Shown here: positions 44,244-55,046 of the stretch, piece by piece | Numbering within the stretch: position 1 is the stretch's first letter | Layout: each line of letters opens with the position of its first letter | DNA from: Roridomyces roridus | Taxonomy: Eukaryota > Basidiomycota > Agaricomycetes > Agaricales > Mycenaceae | DNA length: 64,000 nt | Reading direction: 5' to 3' | NCBI GenBank assembly: GCA_029378245.1 | Contig: JARKIF010000018.1 | Location: forward strand, 372,001-436,000 | Program-made: the position numbers and the translations under genes | Notes under the pieces: model-generated | Told to the model about the DNA's origin: nothing | The model's database searches: none | Seen by the model: only the letters and a program-made list of their open reading frames with translations

Positions 44244-47200
44244 TGTTGGAAGTTGTTGATCAACTGATGATATTGATTGATGGACTGATGGCATTCTCGT
44301 GTTCTGGTCATGTGACCGTGTTTCTGATACTCATCTGACATGGGAGAATTCCCATGATATGCTTCTTTCTTATTGTATTTACCAATTAGGACTTCCTTTT
44401 GTTCTGACAAGTATATAGTCAGCTGTCATGTAGCCTAGGTCCCCAGTTTCTCACTGTTGACCTCAGGCATGTAGTTTCATAGTCACCAATACAGAGTTTC
44501 TCACTGTTGACCTCAGTTCATCTGTGCTGCCTGCTTCAACAGGTTATGGGCCCCGGCCTGAACTAAGTCATTGCTCTGAGATAACCATCCCATCGCATTT
44601 TTGCGCATTTTTTCCGCGCTCTGCTACCCTTATAACGTTGTGTGTGAGCCTTGTAGATAGGAGCTTCAACTGTTGGGACAAACCCTCTTTGGGAGGTAGT
44701 CTTTAGTCCACCAGGAAACAAACGGTAGTCAATCCGTTGCTTCTGGGGTTAGGGCCCGAGTGCTCGACAACTGGTTGCTCAGTAGAGCTAGTTTTAGTCA
44801 CATCCTTTCACACACGCGTTCCTGAGGGCACCAGCTGCTCTGCACTGGTTCTAGCATCCATCTATCAGACATAGGCATCCCTACTTTGTTCTGAATCCCT
44901 GCAATCATTTGATCTGCCACCACATCATCATTATCATTTCGATGCCGCATCGCATTCCTGTCAACCCTCCTGCCCTTCCTGCCTCGTGCATTGGTTGTGG
45001 TAATCCCAGTCACACCCTGTTCAACTGCTCTCAGCTTTTGGAGCTGCTTCAGGACAGGGAAGAAACCCCTAGTGAAGAGCTGTTTCATCTGGCATCTAGT
45101 GCAAGCATTCTCTACAATTCAGCTTTACAGTCCACACAATGGAAACCAGACTCTGGAGCTACTTCACACATGACCCACATGCGTGAACACTTGCTCAATG
45201 CACGTCCGCACAGAGCTGCCATTCTTGTGGCCAATGGAGTTGCTGTATACTCCGAGCTGATTGGAGAGATCCGGCTTGAGCCACTTGTACATGGACGCCA
45301 CAGCCGTTCTATAATCCTCACAAATGTCCTCTATGTTCCAATGTTGTCCCATAATCTCATCTCTGAGACCTACCTGTCCAAAGTTCATGGCTATTCTATT
45401 CTCATGAAGGGATCTCTGATCTCTTTCAAGAGGGAAGGAGAGCTGTTATTTGAGGCAGACATTGATGAGAGGAACGAGGCATATGTCCGAGAGATTGAAC
45501 AGCCGACTTATGCAGCTATGTCTGCAGTTGGCACCTTGCCTCTTGATCTGGAACTGCTGCATCGGCGGCTTGGGCATCATGCTGACACCCAGAGGATCTT
45601 GAGCAAGGAGCTGGTGACTGGTGCGAAGTTGACTTCAAACCAGAAACCAGATCCAATCTGTGAGCCCTGCATTGCAGGAAAGCTCAACGCGGCTCCATTT
45701 CCCCCTACTGGACATCGTTCCAAGGCGCCTCTTGATCTCATACACTCTGATCTGAAGCAATACAAGGTTTTCACCCGCGAGGGCTGGAAGCATCGTATTA
45801 TCTTCATAGATGATCACACAGGCTTCAAAGCAACTATGCACATGAAGCGCAAGAGTGGAGCATTGAAAGCGTTCAAGGTGTTCAAGGCGCAAGCTGAGAA
45901 TCACTTTAATCGCAAAATCAAGGCGTTCCAGGATGATGAAGGTGGAGAGTACATGTCCACTGAATTTGCAGACTTTTTGGCTGCAGAGGGCATTGTGCGT
46001 CGTCATTCAACGAGGAATAGACCGCAACAGAACGGGATGGCTGAACGGGGCAATCGCACCGTTGATGAACATGTAACTGCTATGTTGCATGAAGCAAATC
46101 TTCCGCCTTCTTTCAAGGCACTTGCTGTTGAGTCCTACATCCATGTGGCCAACATGCATCCTACCTCTCACATTCCGGATGACACCACTCCCTATGAGCT
46201 TTGGCACAAGGAGAAGCCGGATGTGACACATCTTCGGGTCTTTGGCTGCCTTGCCTATGTGCCTGTGCAGAAGGACAGACGCGATGCCTCTGGGATACAC
46301 TTCCAGAAATGCATCTTTGTTGGTTATCCAACAGAATACAAGGGTTGGAAATTCTACAACCCTGTCACTCGGAAGATTGTCATTGCAGAACATGCTGTCT
46401 TTGACGAGCGCTACTTCCCTGGGAACGACCCACAAGCCATGCGGCGTTGCCCTAAAAAACCTCCTTCCTCCTCCATCCAAAACCTACCTTTACTTGCCAC
46501 CAAGCCCAAGGGTGTGCACAATGCCGGGGGAGATGGAAATGATAGTGATGACGATGATGATGATGGTTTCAATGTGCATCGAGCACCCCCTGAGGCTGAA
46601 AATCCAGAGCCTCCTTCCCCTCCTCATACTCCTCCACCAGCACCAGCTCAAGTCGAGCTGCCACCTAGCCGCTCCCAGTCACCAGATCCAGCTCCAAACC
46701 CCTCTTCACCAGTTGGAATTGCTGCACGCCGCCGCTTCCATGGCCAAACTACCCAACATCGGCAGCCTGGTGAATGGTGGAAAACAGCGCCTAGGGAGCC
46801 AGCTCCTGCTGTCCCTGATTCTGATGATGAGCCTGAGCCTGAGCCTGTCCCCCATCCAGACTCAGAAAGCGATGATGAGTTGCTGCTCACTTCAGGCAGC
46901 GCTCTGATCGTTGCTCATGAAGGCAATCCAGCAGATGTGGTGTTGCAAGAAGCCAATTCGGTTTCTGTGGAGTATGCCAGGTCAGCCATCCAGTCAGGCA
47001 ATCCGCGTTCTTATCATGACGCATTGCGGCGACCTGATGCACATCTTTGGGAAGAAGCTGCAGTCTCAGAGATAAACTCTCTCCTTGAGAACTGCACTTG
47101 GGATGTTGTAGATGCACCTCCTGGCGTCAAGCCAATCCGCTCTCAATGGGTCTTTGTCATCAAGCACAAGTCTGATGGCTCAATTGAGCGCTACAAAGCT

Positions 47201-48835
47201 CGACTTGTTGCAGATGGTCGCGGTCAGCGCCATGGCATTGACTACAACGAGATCTTTTCCCCCACCTTCAAGCATGCCACCCTGCGCATTGTCCTTGCGT
47301 TGGCTGCTCAGCATGATCTTCAGCTTCGTTCCTTTGACTTCTCATCTGCTTACCTCAATGGAGACCTGGAGGAGAATGTCTTTATGACTCAGCCCGAAGG
47401 GTTTCCACAAGGAGAGAAGGGCCAACTTCTCAAACTTAACAAGTCCATCTATGGCTTGAAACAAGCTGGCCGACAATGGAACAAGAAGCTAAATGCGAAG
47501 CTCTTAACTATGGGCTTCCGGTGCACTCAGTCTGATCGCTCTTGCTATGTCTACTATGATGGCAAAGTGCGGATCATCCTTCCTATCTATGTTGATGATG
47601 GCACCATTGCTGCCAAAGACAACAAAGACATAGACAGGGTCATTGCTCAACTTGGCCAATCATTCAAGGTCAAGGATCTTGGTCCCACACAGTGGTTACT
47701 GGGCATCAAGATTGAGCGCGACTTTGAGGCTGGCACCGTCTCTCTCTCACAGCGCCAATATGCTGTGAACATGCTTGAGCAGTTCAACATGTCGGATTGC
47801 AAGCCAGTGAGCACTCCAATGCTTCCTGGACTTGTCCTGACCAAGGAAATGGGAGCCAAGACTGAAGAGGAGTCCAAGCAGTACAAATCTGTCTATCTCT
47901 CTGCAGTTGGATCTCTTCTCTATCTGGCTACCCAAACACGCATTGACATCTCCACTGCTGTCGGCATCCTCTCCCGCTTCAATAGCAATCCCGGTGAAGC
48001 CCACTGGAAAGCTGTGAAGCATCTCTTCCGCTACATCAAAGGTACTCTGGACTACAAACTTACCTACACCAAATCACCATCTGGCACTTCCTTTATCACC
48101 TACACTGATGCTGATCATGGTGGCTGCAAAGACACTGGGAAAAGCACAGGTGGATATGTTGTCATGATGAATGGTGCACCAGTGTGCTGGAAGAGCAAGC
48201 TGCAATCTACAGTCTCGCTCTCCACCACTGAAGCAGAGTACATTGCAGGAGTGGATGCAGGCAAGGAGACGAAATGGGTGCGCAATTTACTATGGGAGTT
48301 GGGGTACAAGGTGTTTGGCAGTTCTGTGATCTACATGGACAACCAGTCTGCCATTCAGGTCTCCAAAAATCCTGAGCACCATGGTCGGATGAAACATCTT
48401 GACCTTGCTCACTACTGGCTTCGAGATGAAGTGGCCAGAGGCACTCTTCGTATTGAATATGTGCCAACCCAGGAGCAGTTAGCTGACTTGCTCACCAAGC
48501 CCCTCCCTCGTCCTGCTCTGCAACGTCTACTAGGACTTATGGGAATACGGGGGAGCTAGGCGAGACTGCCCAGGTCCCGGGGGAGTGTTGGAAGTTGTTG
48601 ATCAACTGATGATATTGATTGATGGACTGATGGCATTCTCGTGTTCTGGTCATGTGACCGTGTTTCTGATACTCATCTGACATGGGAGAATTCCCATGAT
48701 ATCCTTCTTTCTTATTGTATTTACCAATTAGGACTTCCTTTTGTTCTGACAAGTATATAGTCAGCTGTCATGTAGCCTAGGTCCCCAGTTTCTCACTGTT
48801 GACCTCAGGCATGTAGTTTCATAGTCACCAATACA
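44244..48835 (+). mobile_element. Near-complete Copia retrotransposon (family A), 3' LTR truncated
   Basis: The 5' LTR is 44244-44541 (298 bp, TGTTGGAAG...CTTCAACA). The primer-binding site GGTTATGGGCCCCGG starts at 44542. An intact Pol frame lies at 44,942-48,559, then a polypurine tract (ccgggggag). The 3' LTR starts at 48586 but stops at ACCAATACA (48835), losing about the last 48 bp. The right target duplication is therefore gone (left flank CCTGC). Confidence 0.92.
44942..48559 (+). CDS. Copia Pol polyprotein (family A), no capsid region
   Basis: This is an uninterrupted frame of 1205 residues from the ATG at 44942 (MPHRIPVNPPALPASC). Domains are zinc knuckle CIGCGNPSHTLFNC, protease DSGATSHM, integrase (LGHHADTQ...CEPC; IFIDDHTGF; DDEGGEYMS; NRPQQNGMAERGNR), an acidic/proline-rich linker, reverse transcriptase (DFSSAYLNGDLEENV; IYVDDGT) and RNase H (TDADHGGC; TTEAEYIAG; MDNQSAI). 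Nothing resembling gag lies upstream: the 400 nt between LTR and ATG have no long frame. The catalytic residues look intact, so the element could act if capsid came from elsewhere. Confidence 0.95.
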   Translation: MPHRIPVNPPALPASCIGCGNPSHTLFNCSQLLELLQDREETPSEELFHLASSASILYNSALQSTQWKPDSGATSHMTHMREHLLNARPHRAAILVANGVAVYSELIGEIRLEPLVHGRHSRSIILTNVLYVPMLSHNLISETYLSKVHGYSILMKGSLISFKREGELLFEADIDERNEAYVREIEQPTYAAMSAVGTLPLDLELLHRRLGHHADTQRILSKELVTGAKLTSNQKPDPICEPCIAGKLNAAPFPPTGHRSKAPLDLIHSDLKQYKVFTREGWKHRIIFIDDHTGFKATMHMKRKSGALKAFKVFKAQAENHFNRKIKAFQDDEGGEYMSTEFADFLAAEGIVRRHSTRNRPQQNGMAERGNRTVDEHVTAMLHEANLPPSFKALAVESYIHVANMHPTSHIPDDTTPYELWHKEKPDVTHLRVFGCLAYVPVQKDRRDASGIHFQKCIFVGYPTEYKGWKFYNPVTRKIVIAEHAVFDERYFPGNDPQAMRRCPKKPPSSSIQNLPLLATKPKGVHNAGGDGNDSDDDDDDGFNVHRAPPEAENPEPPSPPHTPPPAPAQVELPPSRSQSPDPAPNPSSPVGIAARRRFHGQTTQHRQPGEWWKTAPREPAPAVPDSDDEPEPEPVPHPDSESDDELLLTSGSALIVAHEGNPADVVLQEANSVSVEYARSAIQSGNPRSYHDALRRPDAHLWEEAAVSEINSLLENCTWDVVDAPPGVKPIRSQWVFVIKHKSDGSIERYKARLVADGRGQRHGIDYNEIFSPTFKHATLRIVLALAAQHDLQLRSFDFSSAYLNGDLEENVFMTQPEGFPQGEKGQLLKLNKSIYGLKQAGRQWNKKLNAKLLTMGFRCTQSDRSCYVYYDGKVRIILPIYVDDGTIAAKDNKDIDRVIAQLGQSFKVKDLGPTQWLLGIKIERDFEAGTVSLSQRQYAVNMLEQFNMSDCKPVSTPMLPGLVLTKEMGAKTEEESKQYKSVYLSAVGSLLYLATQTRIDISTAVGILSRFNSNPGEAHWKAVKHLFRYIKGTLDYKLTYTKSPSGTSFITYTDADHGGCKDTGKSTGGYVVMMNGAPVCWKSKLQSTVSLSTTEAEYIAGVDAGKETKWVRNLLWELGYKVFGSSVIYMDNQSAIQVSKNPEHHGRMKHLDLAHYWLRDEVARGTLRIEYVPTQEQLADLLTKPLPRPALQRLLGLMGIRGS

Positions 48836-49507
48836 CTCATTTCAAGTAATCAAAATCAAGACCGCAATTGGCCCCATGCTTCAGCAATGTCTTGCAGAGG
48901 CCGACCTACGAGCCTTGGCTGCAGATGCTGATCCTGTACCCCATGATTGGGCAGACATCCTGGACGGACATCTCATCCCGGCCACCATCACCCTTGACAT
49001 CCACCACGTCATCACCCTCATCCTCAGCAGCATTATCTTGTAGTGCAACTGACTCCACAGCCTACTTCGGCACCACCATATGCTTCCTCCTCCTCCATCC
49101 TCCTCACGTACGACACCACTGAAAGGAGAGCAAGATCGGCTCTGTACGCACTCCAAAGTGCGGCACCAGCTTTGTTATCAATCTCAATAGAGTGTATCTG
49201 CAGCTCCGATTTGCTGAAATTTCAGACAATGTTAGCTGGTTTTCAGCAAATGATCTGTGTAGAGCTAGCTGCTGCGTGACCAACGGAAGTGGTGTGGAGT
49301 ATGTTTCGTCATCGAACACGCCAACGTGACCTATCTCACTTCTCTTCTCCTTGCATGATGTGCTGGCTTTAAAGAAACTGATACTTGCCATGCTTCTACC
49401 CACCCTCAAAGACGATGTGAACTACCTCTCTATGCTCATTGACCCCAGGCCTTCCGACACACCCGTGATTGCTGTCTTGCAGTCTCCTCCTGAACGAGGG
49501 CGCCCGG
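48836..49507. other. No recognised gene
   Basis: A short plus-strand frame (QCLAEADLRALAADADPV, about 48,879-49,043) could be decayed retroelement coding. No motif is diagnostic. Confidence 0.4.
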
Positions 49508-49935
49508 TGTTGAATGGTGGGAATAGGTTGGCAGTTAGGTACCCGGTCCCTTTTCCCTCTCACAATTGTCATGGATGTTTACATACATGATATTTATGTA
49601 CCAAGATCAGTGTGGGACAGATCGGCTTGATATAGTTACATTAGCGGTACCAATACCGGATAAACGGACCTTGGATACTCATAGTAGCTTACTAGTCGGC
49701 TCCCGCATGTTGTATAAGTAGTTTCCCTCTCTGGAGTTATTCCTCAGAGAGAAAGAACCCGAATACATTGGTTTCTCATATACTCCTCTTAGTCGCCCTT
49801 CAGTCGACCTTGTCGAGCAGACCATCCTCCGGCCCTCTTATTCCAACAATACATTGGTTTCTCATATACTCCTCTTAGTCGCCCTTTAAGTCAACCTCGT
49901 CGAGCGGACCAACCCCCGGCCCTCTTATTCCAACA
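49508..49935 (+). mobile_element. Family B solo LTR, copy 4, with duplicated 3' end
   Basis: A full B LTR (49508-49848, ending TATTCCAACA) is followed at once by a second copy of its last 87 bp (49849-49935, atacattgg...ttccaaca). The 5-bp duplication CCCGG flanks the whole unit (49503-49507, 49936-49940), so the duplication lies inside the inserted unit. Confidence 0.85.
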
Positions 49936-49973
49936 CCCGGAGCAGGGAGGGGTTCGGATCAGCCACGAGTTTC

Positions 49974-50234
49974 TGTTGGAGATTGTGTTTTAGAGTGTCC
50001 GATCACATGATGAATGCATCTCCTTCTTATTGTGTTCACCTTCATCTTCTTTCTTATTGTTCTGATCACTATCTTTCTTATTGTTCTGGTAGTGATCTTT
50101 CTTATTGTCTTGGTACAGATCTGGGTCTATTGTCTTTGTAGGTATATAGCTAGCTACTCTGCAATGGATCTGGGCTTTTCGCCTCCCATCTGAGACTGCT
50201 ATATCAGCACCATCTGAGACCCTTGCCTTATTTC
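49974..50234 (+). mobile_element. Family E LTR, 3'-truncated
   Basis: It starts TGTTGGAGATTGTG and matches E until CCCTTGCCTTAT, where the last section is missing. No target duplication can be tested. Confidence 0.8.
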
Positions 50235-50339
50235 TCCTCAGTCTGAGGCCCCGCGACTGCTTGTATCAATTCAGGTACCTGGATTCATATTTGATGCCTT
50301 AGAACAATTGAACTTACACACAGATGTAGATTTTATGTG

Positions 50340-51200
50340 TCCAAAATGGTGGATCTCACAGAAGCGCTCAACATCCCCGATCCATTCATCATAAACAGCC
50401 GGTTCAGATTTCCTGCAATTGAGGCTCTGGGCCTCCTTTTGGCACAATATAAATCGGCGGGTGCCCAATACAACATCTCAATGGCATGAGACCGTTCCCA
50501 GCCATCTCCAAGATTGCTGTTGAGCTCAGTATGTGGCTCGACCAACACTGGGAGCACCTCCTCGCTTTCAACATCAACAGCATTCTGGCCCCAGATCACC
50601 TTGAGGAATACGCCGACGCCATCTATGCCACTGGCGTGCCTCTTCACCATGTATGGGGCTTTATTGACTGCACAATTTGATGTATCAGCCACCCTTCTTT
50701 GCACCAAAGCCAGGTGTATAACAGTCATAAGAAATTCCACACCCTCAAATTCCAGGCGGTGAAACTCCCCAATAGCCTCATAGGGCATTTGTACAGCCCT
50801 CACAAAGTGTACAGCCCTCACAAAGGTTGACACAATGACAACCACCTCCTATCTGAGTCTGGGTCTGCCGCATCTATGCGCTTCATTCTGGTGCCAACGG
50901 CAATACACCACCGCATCTACGCAATTATTCCTGCCTACAGCCTCAGCAGTGTTCTCCAGAGCCCGTTTGCTGGCACTGGGGAAAGAACGGAAGCCAAGGT
51001 GGAATGGAATGCACAGATGTCAACCATTTGAATCGAAGTCGAGCACAGCTTCGGTGGCGTTGTTGTGCATTCATCCCAACCAGATGGCTCAGTACTTTTG
51101 AGTGCGAGCCCCCAACATTGAACGAGTACTTTCACGATCAGATTCAGTTGTTTTGTTATGAATTAGACCACGGTAATCTACTTCTGGCCTTCATTCCTGT
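50340..51200 (+). pseudogene. PIF/Harbinger transposase pseudogene
   Basis: Pieces in several frames follow the order of a Harbinger-type (DDE_4) transposase: VDLTEALNIPDPFIINSRFR, IEALGLLLAQYKSAG, MRPFPAISKIAVELSMWLDQ, HLEEYADAIYATGVPL, WGFIDCTI (first catalytic Asp region), VYNSHKKFHTLKFQAVKLPN, and a distant EVEHSFGGVV. Stops and shifts break it at about 50,490, 50,680 and later. A duplicated stretch (acagccctcacaaag, 50,792-50,823) is also present. It has no host function. Confidence 0.7.
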
Positions 51201-51201
51201 G

Positions 51202-51292
51202 TTGGAATAAGGGGGAGGGGGGTCTCAGATAGGGTGTTGATAAGGCAGGGGTCTCAGATGGGAGCTGATATAGCGGTCTCAGATGGGAGGTG
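51202..51292 (-). repeat. Fragment of a family E LTR (reversed)
   Basis: It starts TGTTGGAATAAGGGGG and runs to ATGGGAGGTGAA, where it abuts a reversed B fragment. Only the terminal third of the LTR is present. Confidence 0.75.
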
Positions 51293-51295
51293 AAC

Positions 51296-51496
51296 ATGCG
51301 GGAGCCGACTAGTAAGCTACTATGAGTATCCAAGGTCCGTTTATCCGGTATTGGTACCGCTAATGTAACTATATTGAGTCAATCTGTCCCACACGGATCC
51401 TGATACATAAATATCGTGTATGTAAACGTCCATGACAATTGCGAGAGGGAAAGGGAATCAGGTACCTAACTCCCAACCCGTTCCCACCATTCAACA
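51296..51496 (-). repeat. Fragment of a family B LTR (reversed)
   Basis: This is reversed B sequence from catgcgggagccg to ccaccattcaaca. The other end of the LTR is missing at the junction with the E fragment. Confidence 0.78.
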
Positions 51497-51736
51497 CTCT
51501 CTTGAGCCCACTTTCCTCTTATGCCGGTGCAGGGTAGACTCGTAACCAGTTGGTCTATAAGTTGTTGATAGACAGACTGGTTGATCTCATTGATCAGTTG
51601 CTTGATGCGCTGATTTCCTAATTAGGTGAATACACCTGATCTGCCATGTCTTGGCTCTGCCCTGTTCTCCCTCTCCCTCACTGAAAGCTGTCGTGGGACT
51701 GCGCTACTCCTTGTCAAGACTTGGAAGCCACACTCT

Positions 51737-51910
51737 CATCAGGAAAACCCGGATCTGACAATTGACACAGATTGGCAAGAATTCTCGCCAATTGTCGCCA
51801 ATCTGTGTCAATTGTCAGATTGTCAGAGTGTCCAGGTCCTGATCCGTTGTCAGCATTCTGTGGCAAATTGTCACCAATTGTCAAGGATTATCAGGCATTG
51901 TCAGAAATTG
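51737..51910. repeat. CATCAGGAAAA-type end with a perfect 23-nt-arm hairpin
   Basis: The start CATCAGGAAAACCCGGAT resembles the ends of the elements at 24,044 and 57,685. Arms 51,754-51,776 and 51,797-51,819 are exact reverse complements, and GACAATT units repeat downstream. No matching right end (CCTGATG) was found, so the element is partial or decayed. Confidence 0.6.
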
Positions 51911-52416
51911 TTCACGGGATGGGATATTGCATTGCAGCAAGCAGGTCCTCAAGCTCATCAATACAATGAAAAAATAATGGTGCATTCATGTCTACATACA
52001 ATACAGAACTGTGCTACGAGGAGTCCCCAACAAGCCTACAACACCAATGAACAACCGGGCCCACAGGGCGCAGCCGCTGCTTACGATGAATGTGCATGTG
52101 CTATGGAGCAAGACCATTAGTAAGAATAAAGGTGAGATAGGTTGTATGCACACCTCACAGAGTGTGAGTGAGGTGCGGTAAGCAGAATATTGGCTCAGTG
52201 AAACGGGACATGGCATCGATGGCGTGAATGTTCCATGGATGCGTGGAGTAACATGATATAGAATATGATTTTAGCCAGCGGGTGGCATGAGGAGCGGAGT
52301 AACGTACCATCTGATGGCAACGCCGTGAAGCGGAATGACATACATCACAGATGCGGCTGCACGCCATTCTACTGGCAACGTATGCGGCGTGCGGGTCAGA
52401 GAGTGGTGGGTCAGAG

Positions 52417-52712
52417 TGTTGGAATAAGGGGGAGGGTGGTCTCAGATAGGGTGCTGATAAGGCAGGGATCTCAGATGGGAGCTGATATAGCGGTCTCAGA
52501 TGGGAGGCAAAAAGCCCAGATCCATTGCAAGGTAGCTAGCTATATACCTATAAAGACAATAGAGCCAGATCTGTACCAAGACAATAAGAAAGATCTCTAC
52601 CAGAACAATAAAAGAGATAGTGATCAGAACAATAAGAAAGAAGATGAAGGGAACACAATGAGGAGATGCATATCATCATGTGATCGGACACTCCAAAACA
52701 CAATCTCCAACA
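52417..52712 (-). mobile_element. Solo LTR, family E, reversed, with target duplication
   Basis: It runs from TGTTGGAATAAGG to CAATCTCCAACA (reversed E) and is flanked by CAGAG (52412-52416, 52713-52717). Confidence 0.9.
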
Positions 52713-53198
52713 CAGAGACGCGACGTCAGGTGACCCATCAGTGTTGATGATTGTGGGATGAGCCAGGGATGACAAAGACATCAATACGGGATGCAAGTTC
52801 ACCACGAATGGAGTAACACACCTGTTAAATGCTGAGCCGGCAGGAAATGGAACCGGAAGGATACCAAGAGGGATTGGTGACCGGAACAACAGAGATCACT
52901 ACACCACAGAGGTTTAGGGTGAGTGAGACTACCCTGGTCAACGGGAGAGGGAGCAGGGAGGATGTCGGACAGCGCAAGGTGAGGAATACCAAGCAACGTT
53001 AATTATCAACTGAAGATACATGAAAGTGAACCTAGGTTTATATACAAAGGCCATGGGAATGTATCTACATTTGGAAAACATGAAGTATATGTGAAACACC
53101 TGAGTGTAATTGGAATTTAGACAGAATTAGGTTTAGTGGAATAAAGCTTGAATGGGATATAGTGGAACAAGGCTTGAATGGGAAATAGTGGAATAAGG
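52713..53198. other. No recognised gene
   Basis: This stretch contains tandem units of ataaagcttgaatgggatatagtgga type (about 53,140-53,198), which continue beyond the next LTR. No protein is recognised. Confidence 0.45.
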
Positions 53199-53498
53199 TG
53201 TTGGAGATTGTGTTTTGGAGTGTCCAATCACATGATGATATGCATCCCCTTCTTATTGTGTTCACCTTCATCTTCTTTCTTATTGTTCTGATTACTATTT
53301 CTCTTATTGTTCTGGTAGTGATCTTTCTTATTGTCTTGGTACAGATCTGGGTCTATTGTCTTTGTAGGTATATAGCTAGCTACCTTGCAATGGATCTGGG
53401 CTTTTCGCCTCCCATCTGAGACCGCTATATCAGCACCCATCTGAGACCCTTGCCTTATCAGCACCCTATCTGAGACCACCCTCCCCCTTATTTCAACA
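53199..53498 (+). mobile_element. Solo LTR, family E, copy in a tandem-repeat tract
   Basis: It runs from TGTTGGAGATTGTG to TTATTTCAACA and is flanked by TAAGG (53194-53198, 53499-53503). It is inserted in the short tandem repeat (gaataaggcttgaatggga) that flanks it on both sides. Confidence 0.9.
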
Positions 53499-53885
53499 TA
53501 AGGCTTGAATGGGATATAGTGGAATAAGGCTTGAATGGGAATTAATGTGTCAAAGCTGAAACACATATGCCAAAAAGGCACGGATGTAACAACACCTGGT
53601 ATCCTTGAGCATGGTAACAAGCTACGGCAGTGCATAATTAGATGACAGATACAGATAGTAGCAGTGCAATAGCACTCACCAGAGGAACGAGGAACCGAGA
53701 TCTCCGTGTGCTCCTGCATTCACCGTCTACATGCAACGACAGTGAGCGCAGGTAATGACAAGGTGTGTGTGACCGACCGGCATGGCTACAACATCGGGGA
53801 GAAATCCCGATGTTTGGACCGGAGTTCAGAGTACCGGAGATCTGGTAATGGACCAGAGTCCGGTTGGCGTTGGAACGGGACATAA

Positions 53886-54010
53886 CAGGTAGCTGTCATG
53901 TAGCCTGGGTCCCCAGTGCTCACTGTTGACTCCAGGCAAGTACTTTACTGCACTTCAATACAGGAGTTCTCACTGTTGACTCCAGTCCCTAGTTGCTACC
54001 TGCTTCAACA
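53886..54010 (+). repeat. Diverged A-like LTR fragment
   Basis: Sequence gtagctgtcatgtagcctgg to cctgcttcaaca resembles the right part of the A LTR, with the two TCTCACTGTTGACTCCAG-like repeats. It is an older or different subfamily and is incomplete at the left. Confidence 0.65.
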
Positions 54011-54015
54011 AATAG

Positions 54016-54130
54016 CATCAGGAAAAACCGGATTTGACAATTTGTGACGGATTGTCGACAATTTGCAACAATCAGACATTCTCAGCAATCCTTGACAATC
54101 CTGACAATTCACCGACAATTCGCTACCGAT
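54016..54130. repeat. CATCAGGAAAA-type element end with GACAATT repeats
   Basis: It begins CATCAGGAAAAACCGGATTTGACAATT, the same pattern as at 51,737, followed by several GACAAT units. No partner end was found. Confidence 0.5.
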
Positions 54131-55046
54131 GCTCACTATTCTGGAGTGCACGGCGATGCCTGTGCTCAGTCCTTCATTCACTGAGCTCATTCCCGGGATC
54201 CCCGTACCATTGCTCACTAACTGTACTGCCAAACTAAAAACTGGAACCAAATCATAAGTAGTATCTGTGCGGCATGCCCGTATTGGAAATCCTGCATGGG
54301 GAGAACAAATACTTGAGCGGCACGGGCCCGGGGGACTTGCGAGGCGAGGGAATTTTCAGCAAGTGCCACCGTTGTTAAGGCATTGCCGAGACGTGGGAGT
54401 CTCGGGCAGAGATCACCGAATTTCATCAATCAATACGTGGCAACGCCAACTCGGGTACTATTCACTTCTTTCTTCTTGACCACCACCACCCACCACCTTC
54501 CTCCCCCTTGTTGGAATAAGAGGGCCAGAGGATGGATGGTCCGCTCGACGAAGTTGACTAAAGGGCAACTAAGAGGAGTATATGAGAAACCAATGTATTC
54601 GGGTTCTTTCTCTCTGGAGAATAACTCCAGAGAGGGAAACTACTTATACAACATGCGGGAGCCGACTAGTAAGCTACTATGAGTATCCAAGGTCCGTTTA
54701 TCCGATATTGGTACCGCTAATGTAACTATATCGAGTCGATCTGTCCCACACTGATCTTGGTACATACACCGCCAGAGTGCACCCAGCTGCCGGTCAGCTG
54801 GGCGCAAGATGTGTGCCCGATGTTGCTGACAGATGGTATCCGGATGGTAGTCGGCTGGATACCAGCTCTCATCTTCAATGGGACCAGGATGGATCCAGCT
54901 TTGGCTGGTCACGGCTGGAGCAAGGAGCTGAATGCCAGCTGTAGAGTCATCTGGTGTCCGCGCCGCCAGTTACCTGTCGCTCACATGCCAGTAATAATGT
55001 AAAAGTGCATTTAAATTGTATTAAACTTTGTATACAAACGGGTGAA

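Noticed and set aside
44909..44941. Upstream start giving 1216 residues for the family A Pol
   Set aside because: The codon at 44909 is TTG. The first ATG in frame is 44942.
50486..50680. A small intact host gene starting MRPFPAISKIAVE
   Set aside because: It is one block of a broken Harbinger transposase, and matching blocks in other frames lie on both sides.
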